NCBI RefSeq assembly: GCF_032452875.1
Contig: NC_083883.1
Span: 51,892,698 to 51,956,697 of the forward strand
DNA length: 64,000 nucleotides
Direction of reading: 5' to 3'
DNA from: Bos javanicus
Taxonomy: Eukaryota > Chordata > Mammalia > Artiodactyla > Bovidae
The translations under genes and the position numbers were made by a program. How positions within the stretch are numbered: the first letter of the stretch is position 1; every line of letters starts with the position of its first letter. This document shows positions 23,701 to 33,229 of the stretch, piece by piece. The notes beneath the pieces were generated by a model. That model saw nothing but the letters and a program-made list of their open reading frames with translations. It ran no database searches and was not told the origin of the DNA.

Positions 23701-26700
23701 GGTGGGTGCTGAGCACGAGGACCAAGGCGGTCATGCCCACAGGACGTGCTGACTGTGGTAGTGGACGACCTCCGGCTCTGCTCTGTGAAGCCCTGTGAGG
23801 ACGTCGAGCGGAGGTTCTGCTTTGAGGTCGTGTCGCCCACCAAGTAAGCAGGTCCTGCCCAGGGCGTGATGTGGCAAGAGCCCCTGCTTGCCCAGGCTGA
23901 CAGGCCCCTTCCTGCAGGAGTTGCATGCTGCAAGCCGACTCAGAGAAACTGCGGCAGGCCTGGGTTCAGGCGGTGCAAGCCAGCATTGCCTCCGCCTATC
24001 GGGAGAGCCCTGACAGCTGCTACAGTGAGGTGGGCCCTCCCTGCATGTGCATGTACAACTCCCACAGGCCACACACCAGCACATATGTGCATTCACACAC
24101 CAGCACACATGTGCACATCAGTGTGTGTGCCCACATGGGGGTGCAGGCTCGTGCCTCAGGCACCCTGTCCTGTGTCGGCCCCTGTATCTGGGGAGGAAGA
24201 GGGGGCCCCCGCTGGGGAGACTGGGGTTGGAGCTCCCATGGGGTTGAGTGACCCCTCACCCGGTCCCCAGAGGCTGGACCGCACTGCCTCCCCGTCCACA
24301 AGCAGCATTGACTCTGCCACGGACTCTCGGGAACGCAGCGTCAAGGGTGAGAGTGTGCTGCAGCGGGTGCAGAACGTGGCCGGCAACAGCCAGTGTGGTG
24401 ACTGCGGCCAGCCTGACCCGCGCTGGGCCAGCATCAACCTGGGTGTGCTGCTCTGTATCGAGTGCTCAGGCATCCACAGGTGGGCCTCCTGGGCGGTGTG
24501 GAGGGGGTGGGGGCGGAGCCGTGCCCTGACTCCTCCTCCCTCATCATCCAGGAGCCTGGGCGTCCACTGCTCCAAGGTGCGGTCCCTGACCCTGGACTCA
24601 TGGGAACCGGAGCTACTGAAGGTGTGTGGGGTCCATTTCAGGCAGCTGGCGGGGGTGGGGGGGGTAGCAGGGTGGGGAGACAGGAGCCGGGTCTGCCCAC
24701 TTGAGGGGAGGTCTGTGGGCTGGGCTGATGCTGGCCTCACCCTCTCCTGCCAGCTGATGTGTGAGCTTGGAAACAGCACCGTGAACCAGATCTACGAGGC
24801 CCAGTGTGAGGGGCCGGGCAGTAGGAAGCCTACAGCCAGCAGCCCCAGGTGAGGTGTGGGGTAGCCTAGGCAGGCCTGGGGAGCCCCCACCCACAAGTGC
24901 GGCTTCATGTCTGGTCCTGGTCCAGACAGGACAAGGAGGCCTGGATCAAGGACAAATATGTGGAGAAGAAGTTTGTGCGGAGGCCGCCCTCAGCACCAGC
25001 CCGGGAGGCCCCACAGCGCTGGAGGGTGCAGAAGTGCCAGCGTCACCACAGCTCTCCCCGAGCCCCTGCCCCCCGCCGCAGCAAAGTCCGAATGGAGCCC
25101 GTTCTGCCCTCTGTGGCAGCCCTGTGCTCAGGTGGGAGGGGGCCGGCAGGTGCACCCCAGTTCACAGGCCTGGGCAGGGGGTGAGCCTCCAGACTATGGA
25201 CCCCAGGGAGGCCAGGGGTGGGGGAAGGAAGGAGCAGAGCCCCAAGCTCTGCCTGCCTCCCAGCCTGGCCCGGTTACTGCCCTGCTGCAGGCTCCATGGA
25301 GCCCAGGTTCCGCAGGGACTCGCTCTTCTGCCCGGACGAACTGGACTCCCTTTTCTCCTACTTCGATGCAGGGGCTGCTGCAGCCGGCCCACGCAGTAAG
25401 TCCCCTGCTGCCCACCACCCCCAGCTCAGCCAGGGCAGCTCAGAGCAGGGACCAGGCATGCTTGCTCAGAGGGTGGACAAGTACGGGACAGCTATGGCCA
25501 CTCACCCAGGGACCGGAAGGATGGGCATTCCTTGCAGGAGGGACTAGTGTAGGGATGGGGAGAGTCTGGGGGCCAAGCAGGGCTAAGGCTGGGACAGTAT
25601 CTCCAGGGGCTGGGGGTAATTCAGCCACTGACTTGGAGGCTGGAGCCATGACCCTCAGGGAGACCCGTGTGCAGTGTGCACACAGGAGTGTGTATGTGGC
25701 ATGACTGTGCACATGGGTACATACATGTGAGTGTGTACATGTGTACACACATGGGTGTGTGCACATACATGTGTGTTCGTGGACAGCTGTGTGCCAGACC
25801 AGCTCCTGAAAGACAATTGTGTGCATCTTCTCCAGCTCCTCCTGGAGTGGGGGTAGGGGGCACATGCTGCAGGTTGGGGCCCTCCCCGCCCTGTCGCCTG
25901 CCTGTAAAGTGTCTAACAGCACCCACTGGCCGGGCGCATCTGGGCCGCCTTTCTGGGCAGTGTGGACAGAAGACATAGACGGGGGCCAAGAATTGGCAGG
26001 GCTGATGGGGTGAGCGGGTGCCCTCGGGCAGCAGAGGGCGCTGCCTCGCCGTCCCTCAGCTCTGGGCTCTTCTGTGAGGGCTGCTCTTGGGTGCCGCTCT
26101 CTGCTGCCTGGAACCGCGTCTGGATGGAGACCTCCCCGCTTGCATTATGGCGGCGCTTCGGCCCATCCGTCCTGCTAGGGCCGGCCTGAGCGAGGGTGGG
26201 GATCACACCCACGGCTGTGCTCCTAGGGGGCGCTTAATCCTTGACTCTGTTGAGCTGTCACTTGATTTCCTCACCTTTCCTCCCATCCTGGGCAGGGCTC
26301 TCCTCTGCCCGCTAGTGGGGACTGATCCTGCTCCAGGCAGCATCCCCGGGAGTGTGGGCGGCCCTCCAGCCTTCCCCCAGACGCTCTCAGGACCCCCTCT
26401 AGCTGTGGACTTTGCAGGTCTGAGCAGCGACAGCGGCTTAGGGGGCAGCTCCGACGGCAGCTCAGATGTCCTGGCCTTCGGCGTGGGCTCTGTGGTGGAC
26501 CGCGTCGCTGAGGAGGGTGAGTGCGCGGCTCCCCATCTCCGGCCCTGCGCCTCCCCCGCTCCCGGCCGGTTTACCGGCCCTGATCGCCCTGTCCTCGTAG
26601 AGGGTGCAGAGTCGGAGGAGTCCAGCGGCGAGGCGGACGGAGAGGCGGAGACCTGGGGCCTGGCAGACGTGCGCGAGCTGCATCCGGGGCTGCTGGCGCA

Positions 26701-27610
26701 CCGCGCGGCGCGCACCCGCGACCTTCCCGCCCTGGCGGCGGCTCTGGCGCACGGGGCGGAGGTCAACTGGGCTGACGCGGAGGACGAGGGAAAGACGCCG
26801 CTGGTGCAGGCTGTACTGGGGGTAAGTAGGCGCCCGGCTGCGCCTGGGCCCAGGTGCAGCGTCTTCACAGCGGCTCTCCCTTGGTGCGCCAGCTTGAAGG
26901 GGCGTCGGTGTGGTGGGAGGTGGGGGGCCTGCAAGGAACCGTCTCCGTGGCTTGGCTCCGTCTGAACCATACCGCCTCCCCACGCCCGCTTCCCCAGGGC
27001 TCCCTGATCGTCTGTGAATTCCTCCTGCAAAACGGAGCGGACGTGAACCAAAGAGACAGCCACGGCCGGGCTCCCCTCCACCACGCCACGCTCCTTGGCC
27101 GTACTGGGTGAGTCGTGGGCTGGTCATACCCTCACTTCCCCCCGCCCCATGGGCCCGGGTTGCCAGCCCACCAGTACCTGCCCAAGGCCTGACCTGACTT
27201 GACCCCTCCGCTCTCAGCCAGGTCTGCTTGTTCTTGAAGAGGGGGGCGGACCAGCATGCCTTGGACCACGCTCAGCAGGACCCATTGAGCATCGCGGTGC
27301 AGGAAGCAAACGCCGACATCGTCACGCTGTGAGCAGGAGGGCGGTGTGCGTGGGGGACCCTGTGGGCGGTGCGGAGCACTTCACAAGGCCCGCCCTCCTC
27401 AGGTCTGGGACGCGGTGGGGTGGGGGCGGGCTAGGCTCTTCCCAAGGCCCGCCCTCTTCCAGGCTCCGTCTGGCGCGAATGGCCGAGGAGATGCGTGAGG
27501 CCGAGGCGCCCTCTGGCCAGCCGGGCCCTCTGACCGGCAGCAGCCCCACTGAGCTCCAGTACCGCAGGTGCATCCAGGAATTCATCAGCCTTCACCTGGA
27601 CGAGAGCTAG
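14790..27610 (+). CDS. ACAP3: Arf GAP with coiled-coil, ankyrin repeat and PH domains 3
   Basis: GTPase-activating protein for Arf small G proteins in membrane traffic. Twenty-four coding exons: 14790-14836, 18462-18519, 19144-19263, 19460-19513, 20617-20675, 21280-21463, 21825-21869, 21955-22050, 22131-22205, 22628-22639, 23247-23359, 23454-23505, 23743-23843, 23918-24029, 24271-24479, 24552-24621, 24754-24848, 24926-25131, 25291-25395, 26418-26516, 26601-26821, 26998-27107, 27218-27328, 27463-27610. They sum to 833 codons; human is 834. Order of domains: BAR (about 1-230), PH (about 270-365), ArfGAP zinc finger with Cys418, Cys421, Cys438 and Cys441 in CX2CX16CX2C spacing and the arginine finger at Arg446, a low-complexity linker, then ankyrin repeats in the last 150 residues. 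Exon 10 is a 12-base microexon. The first coding exon ends in the CpG island and is followed by a 3.6 kb intron. Confidence 0.95.
14837..18461 (+). other. ACAP3 intron 1, GC-rich, no gene seen
   Basis: Long first intron without recognisable coding exons. It holds a TG-rich low-complexity part at about 15720-15870, a 22-base direct repeat at 16144-16165 and 16202-16223, and an 11-G run near 17619-17629. Many open frames exist because the sequence is GC-rich; none is supported by splice signals or known protein similarity. Confidence 0.7.
16144..16223. repeat. 22-bp direct repeat in ACAP3 intron 1
   Basis: 'gggggcacccacagtggggc' plus 'ag' is present at 16144-16165 and 16202-16223, 58 bases apart and identical by eye. 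Confidence 0.8.
22656..22671 (+). repeat. Run of 16 G next to the ACAP3 microexon
   Basis: An uninterrupted run of sixteen G begins 17 bases downstream of the 12-base exon 10 (22628-22639). G-runs near donors are known to act as intronic splicing enhancers. Length polymorphism or sequencing error is also likely in such a run. Confidence 0.9.
24050..24140. repeat. CA/TG-rich low-complexity tract, ACAP3 intron 14
   Basis: Imperfect runs of 'cacacaccagcacatatgtg' type sequence alternate purine and pyrimidine. It is a degenerate dinucleotide repeat and lies between exons 14 and 15. Confidence 0.7.
25665..25795. repeat. TG/CA-rich low-complexity tract, ACAP3 intron 19
   Basis: About 130 bases of mixed 'tgtgtg', 'cacaca' and 'tacatacatg' sequence with near-continuous purine-pyrimidine alternation. 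It lies in the roughly 1 kb intron between exons 19 and 20, and no exon was seen in that intron. Confidence 0.7.
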
Positions 27611-27872
27611 GGCAGCGGGGTGGGCGGGACCCCCCCCACCGGCCTGTTTCCGGAGAGCACTGGTGTTCCGGAGCTCCTGGAGGCCCTGCTGCCGGCTCTG
27701 CCCTCCTCCTCCAGCGGCCCCCACCCCGGGCCGGAGCAGGACCAGCACTGAGTCTTCTGAAGCTCCAGTCTTCCCCAGGAGGTGTTGCATCACTCCCCGC
27801 CCAGGGACCCTGTGTCTTCAGGTGACCCCTTCCTAGGGGGCCTGGGTTGCTCGTGTCACAAACCACTCTCAA

Positions 27873-28010
27873 GGCCCCATGTCACCTTGTGCTCCTCTCT
27901 GCTCCCCCAGGCCCGTGTCACCTCCTGCCCCTCTATCCCTGGGCCCATGCCACTTGGTGCCCCACTCTGCCCTCAGGGCCTGTGTCACCTCGTGCCCCCA
28001 CTTTACTGCC
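27873..28010 (+). repeat. Four imperfect ~36-bp repeats in the ACAP3 3' UTR
   Basis: A unit shaped like 'gtgtcacctcgtgcccc' followed by C/T-rich sequence and a 'cag' recurs about four times with a period near 36 bases. It starts some 260 bases after the stop codon. Unit borders are approximate. Confidence 0.6.
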
Positions 28011-28827
28011 CAAGGACACTGACCTGCTAGTTGGGTCCCTCCCATGCCCCTAGCCCCTCCGCTGGGCCCTGGGGCTGGTGGCTGGCCACCGGCACCTTGT
28101 GAGGGCAGAAGGGACCGCCCATCCAGGGAATCAACCCGTGTACCTCACTTAGCGACCCCAGCATCCAGGCTGGGCTTCTTGGGTGCTTGGGGCTCTGGCC
28201 TGGGCCTCAGCCCTGACTGGGCACGGACGTCCTGAGGCCGTGTGGCTGGCCATGCAGCCCCATCTGTCCCTGCCTTTTCCCAGAGCGAGTGGCAAGTGCG
28301 TCGCTCTTCCCACCCCTGCATCTGATGTCCTTTGTCATGGACTGAGGGGTTTTCTACAATGACCTCGTTCTCACTTTGTCTCACGTCTTTTCTCTGACTC
28401 AAGGACCACTTTGACCCCCAGCTCTGCCCGCTGCTGCGGGGGCTCTGCAGCTCAGCCCTGCCCCCTCACCAGCCTTGACCCTGGCTCAGCCCATGGGGCT
28501 TCAGCTCACCCCCAGGGCCCTCTGATGCCTTCTGCATTCCCCTTCCTGGAGCCCTGGGGCAGTGGCTGGGCCTCTCCCCATCTCTACCCTCAGCCAGTCC
28601 AAGGCCAGTTGGCTGGTCACTATGCAAAGGCTGCCCAGGGAGGCCCCATGGGCAGCAAGGTGGGCCCCCAACTCCCTCGCCTGCTGGCTGTGACACCCAG
28701 AGAGCAGAATTAACTCCTTCCTTTCTCCCTGCTTGAGCTCTGCCCCTACCTCCCACCCCACTGCCTGCGCCAGGGCCTTTGCTAGGGCCTCAGCTGGCGG
28801 GACCCGCCTCCACTCCAGATCACAGTT

Positions 28828-28833
28828 AATAAA
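28828..28833 (+). terminator. ACAP3: ACAP3 poly(A) signal
   Basis: Canonical AATAAA 1.2 kb after the ACAP3 stop codon. An ATTAAA at 29011-29016 could serve as a second, more distal site. The next gene, SCNN1D, converges from the right. Confidence 0.7.
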
Positions 28834-29255
28834 CAGCCGCTTGCACCCGCTTCCTCGCCTCACCCGCCTCACTCTGCTCTGTCTCGACTGGGGTGGGGGG
28901 GTCACCTGCCTTCCCCAAGGGGCGGCCCTGCGTGGGACAGCACCAGTGGTGTCCTCAAAGGGTGCAGTAAGCTGGAACCTGAGGGCCTGCCTGAAACCTG
29001 GGCTCCATTGATTAAAATCAGTTCCTGATACTCCATTCTGGCTGCCCCGCCCTTTTCTAGGATAGACACTAACTGGCGAGGATGGTCTGGTCCTAGCCTT
29101 GTCCCCTAGGCAAACTCTGCCCCATGTCCCCTACCCCACAACCCCCACAGCATCTGTGACTGAGGATGTGGCAGTACTATCTGGTTGGAGGTTTTCAGCT
29201 CACTCAGGAAACCAGGAGGGCAGGAGAAAACACCCTAGCCACCAGGTGAAATCAT

Positions 29256-29261
29256 TTTATT
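29256..29261 (-). terminator. SCNN1D: SCNN1D poly(A) signal on minus strand
   Basis: TTTATT on the plus strand gives AATAAA on the minus strand, about 575 bases past the SCNN1D stop codon at 29834. It is about 420 bases from the ACAP3 AATAAA, so the convergent transcripts probably do not overlap unless the distal ACAP3 site or readthrough is used. Confidence 0.6.
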
Positions 29262-29833
29262 GCAAAGTGTCCCCAGGTCACTGAGTGCCTGGGCCTGGCC
29301 CTGCCCTTCCTCCCATTGGCCCCAAGCTGAGTGAGGCTCTGCCCAATGCCTGCACACACCTACATGTAGGTACAGACAGACCTGTTGACACAGAAACATG
29401 CGGACATATGTCACTGGCAACAAACAGACACACTCCCATGTGGAGCGCCCCCCACACACGGGCACACACTCCACTTGGGCAGATGCTCCATCACAACCAG
29501 AACATGGGAATCCAGAGTGGTGGGGATGCTCCCTTATTCCCTGCCTGCCCTGGGCCTCCTTGAGACCTGTGAGGCCACCACTGGACAGGGCAGGGTGGAT
29601 TGGCTAACAAGAAGCCCTTCTGTGCTCTGCCTGGCGGCGAGCCACCCCCCAGCTCTGGTGCTGCTGCTTCCTGGGCCCCAGGTTTGGGTTGGTTGGCCCA
29701 GGAAGCCCCATGGGGCTTGACTGGCCCACCCTGGGCAGTCAGGAGAGCCCACCGCTGCCACTGCCCCTAGGATCAGGCCAGGTTCAGACTGGTTCAGGTG
29801 TCAGGGGTCTCTGGGGCCCACGCTTGGCTGAAC

Positions 29834-32800
29834 TCAGCCGAGACTCCTGCTGAAGTCCCGGCAGCATCTTGGTAGGTGAAGGCAGCCAGGCCCCGGGGCA
29901 TTCGACGTTGTGTCTGCAGCCACTGGTCCACTGGCTGGCCTCTGGCTCGGAGGGTGCACCCTTGTGGCCGCCCTGGGCTGGCCCCGAGACCCACAGAGCC
30001 AGCGGCAGCACAGCAGTAGGGTGAGGGCTATGGCGTCCAGTAGCAGCTCTAGCACCTCCACAACCGAGAGGACGGAAGAACCGAACCACAGGCTCCAGAG
30101 GCTGCCCATGGCTGAGAGCAGCTGTGGCACCTGCGGGTGTTGGCAGTGGTGAGCAGAGGCCCAGGTGCTGGCCCCGCCCCTCTCCCGGCCCTGGCCCAGG
30201 AGGCAGCTCACCGAGTAGACCGGTGTCTCGTCCACCGTGCGGTAGTTGAGCTCCTGATAGAAAATGTTCACCTTGGCCAGGCTGATGCTGGGGCAGGGCT
30301 CAGGTGAGAGGGGCTGAGCCCCAGACCTGCTGGTGGGGCCCTCTGTGCGGGCCCTGGAGGGCGAGGAGGGCAGGGGCAGCGGCCAGGACTTGATAGAGGC
30401 AGAAGATGGCCATGGGTTCCGTCGGCTTGGCTCACCCAGCACAGCCAGGACCCAGTCCTGCACACAAAAAACTTGCTGTGGCCGCGGCTCCTCCTGGCCC
30501 TTGGGCGCTGCAGGGTGGTGTGAGGGCAGGACTGTGGGGACACAGGCCAGTCCTGGGAGGGCTCTCTGCCCGTGATCTCCCTACTTGTCCATCCCTCAAC
30601 CCCCACTTTGGGGACTCACAGCTGATGTGGAGGAAGGCCATCTGGAGGTCCCGGCAGAGAGCTTGTACGAAGACTCCCTGGGAGAGACAGCCCCGTCACA
30701 TCCCTGTGTGCTGGCCCCCGGCAGACCAAACAGAGCCCAGCACACCCCCTCACCTGCAAGGCCGCGGGCATCGGGTGGTGCAGGGAAGCTGGTGGGTCTT
30801 CAGTTTCTGGTAGAGGTGGTGGAAGCAGTGACCTGGGGAGACAGTCACGGGTGAACCTATGAGAAGCGACCCAGGGGCGGTGGGGAGGTCTGCTGTCGGC
30901 CAAACAGGCTGGTAGGGTGGGGCGGGGAGCTCACCCCAGGCTGGGTGCCGCATGTAGCTGCAGTACTCGGCCCCCGCCGGCAGAGGGTAGAAGAAGTAGC
31001 CGCAGGAGCAGGTCTCCACCATCAGATGCTGAAAGCAGGAGACCAGACAGGCCTAGGGGGACAGTGGGGGCTGAAGCTGGGGGTCCGGAGCAGCTGCCCC
31101 TCTCCCTGGCCTGCCTGCCTCCCCTCCTTCCCACTGGCCTGCTCCCCCACCCACTCCCCAGCCCCTTCCCTGGGCCCCTTCCCCGCCTCCCCATCCTCCA
31201 CGCCCAGACTCACCTGCCTGGTGTAGGAGGTGTTGTACAGTAGCTGCACGTCCACGCTGCCTGTGCTGTCCATGCACTGCCCATAGGGGCTCCCGAGCCG
31301 GTGCACCTCGTCCTGGGGGAAGTGGGACTACTCAGTCCTGCTGCCTCGAGCTGGAGGTCCTGCCCCCACCCCCCAGGGTTGGAAACAGGCTGAGAGCCTG
31401 GAGGCAGGGGAGGCCCACCTCACGGATGTCAATGGTGGTCTCTGTCCCTGGCCGGATGCTGAAGCCCTGATGCTCCAGGAAGGGCGTGTGGTCTTGTGGG
31501 TGGATCATGACCTTGATGCCAGCCTTCGTGGACAGTAGAGGGAGGTGGTCCAGCTGCTCAGCCCTGAGGACCAGGCTGATCCCTGGGGGAGGCCAGGGGT
31601 GAGGCCAGGTCGGCCTGGACACCCCGCCCGCACCCAGTCCCGGCTGGCACTCACTGTGGGTGACGCCCGGTCGTTGTGCGGCCCAGACACCATTGAAAGT
31701 GTAGCAGCTGCCGTAGGTGGGGTGGTGGGATGTCTGGAAGTGCCTGGAACCAGGGGCCATGCTCAGACAAGCACACGCCCTCCACCCACCACCCTGCTGT
31801 GTGTGGCCTGGGGTTCTCGGGAGGGGAGCACAGGTGCCTTGTCTCTGGAGGGAGCCGTGGGGCCGGCAGACCACTGGGTGGGGTGGGGGGAGCGGACACT
31901 GGTCTGTACTCACTGGGCATGGCAGTCCCGGTCATCGTAGCGGCAGGAGAAGACAAAGTGGCTGCCGTGGCTGTCCTCGTGGGCAGCGGGCAGCAGGGCC
32001 AGGATGTTTATGTAGTGGAAGCGGTACCACTCCCGGGCGGCCACCACGCCGGAGGAGTAGGCCCGCTCAACACAGTCGCCGCCAGTGCTGTTACACTGTG
32101 GGGCATGGGGTCAGTGTGGGCGCAACTGGCCTGCCCGAGTCCCATGCAGACCCCCCGGGCTGGACACTCACCAGTTTGAAGCCCACTCTGTTCTGGCCGT
32201 CCAAGGGCCTCAGCCTCTGCAGGCGGATCCTACGGTCCAGATGGAAGGCGGGCTCTGGACCTGGGACCTCGGCCCCCAGGGCGTCCATGCTGTCGCTAAA
32301 GTTGAACCGATACAGGGAGTAGATGCTCTCCCGGGCAAAGTCATCCAGAACCCGCAGATGGTGGCGGGCTAAGTGTGGCCTGGGGGCAGGGCAGGGGTGG
32401 GGGTCAGAGTCAGAGCCAGGGCCCCTTAGCACGCGCACTTTGGAGAGAGCCAAGCTGGCCCCCAGGCACTGATCCCGAAGTCGCAGACAGGATAGGAGCC
32501 CCCCACCCCGTGCCATCCTCAGAAACCTAGAAGGTGGTTCTGAATACAGAGCCGGGGCTGCAGAGGGAAGTCAGACCCCCGGCCTGGCCTGCCTCCCACC
32601 CCCGGGACCCCATCCTCCTCTGGCTCATTCACAGCCCTTCCCTGTCTTTGCTCTGTTGACTCCACACTGCAATGTTACCCTGCTCCCCTCTCCTGGGCAC
32701 CTGCTCTTCTGGAAAGCCTCCGGCTCTCCTCCCCTCCCCATCCTGGGCTGCCTAACTCCTGAAGGTCCCTCCAGCCTGGCACTGGTCACAGTAACACTCA

Positions 32801-33229
32801 GCTTATTCTTCTTGTCCTTTAGCCCTGCCCCTGGGGCACAGAGCAGGAAGAGGTGGGTTGTCCTGCTGTGACCGCACCAGGTGAGGGGCCCCCAGGCTGG
32901 ACCAGCCCTCACCGGTGTGGGTTCATGTCGCACAGAGTGACCGATGGGAAGAGCTTGCGCTCCGAGTGCACGGACACTGTCATGATGACCGGGTAACGCC
33001 AGTACTGCTCGAAGAGGAGTGCGAACTGCCAGTAGAGCACGCCCAGGGCTCCTGCCAGCAGTAGCCCCCAGGAGGCCGTCTTGAGGCGGTTCTGGCTGGA
33101 GCAAACAAGGCGGATGGTGCCGTGGATAGTGGAGTTGGTGCAGAAGAAGGTGACCAGCTCCCTGAAGGAGGCGTGCAGCTCTACCAGCCTCTCTCCATGT
33201 TCCTCCTCGGGCAGCGTCGGTGGGGATGC
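29834..33229 (-). CDS. SCNN1D: Epithelial sodium channel delta subunit (5' end incomplete)
   Basis: Delta subunit of the amiloride-sensitive epithelial Na+ channel in the plasma membrane. Exons in transcript order: 33229-32913, 32379-32172, 32095-31914, 31743-31655, 31582-31419, 31312-31214, 31052-30935, 30832-30754, 30677-30620, 30457-30212 (or 30457-30436 plus 30342-30212), 30130-29834. The frame stays open. Visible landmarks: the STIHG gating motif before TM1; TM1 around LLLAGALGVLYWQFALLF; the post-TM1 FPSVTLCD motif; a Cys-rich extracellular loop; and TM2 with the selectivity sequence GSS in WFGSSVLS. The first exon starts after a modest acceptor; alternatively translation could begin at 33385 in the same frame. 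An upstream start exon is expected but was not found. The cytoplasmic tail after TM2 does not follow the human sequence and appears frame-shifted (see findings). The gene is known to be lost in mouse and rat. Confidence 0.85.

Noticed and set aside
26203..27127. Minus-strand frames of 221-293 codons over ACAP3 exons 20-22
   Set aside because: They are shadows of the ankyrin-coding exons, whose plus-strand frame and splice sites match ACAP3 fully.
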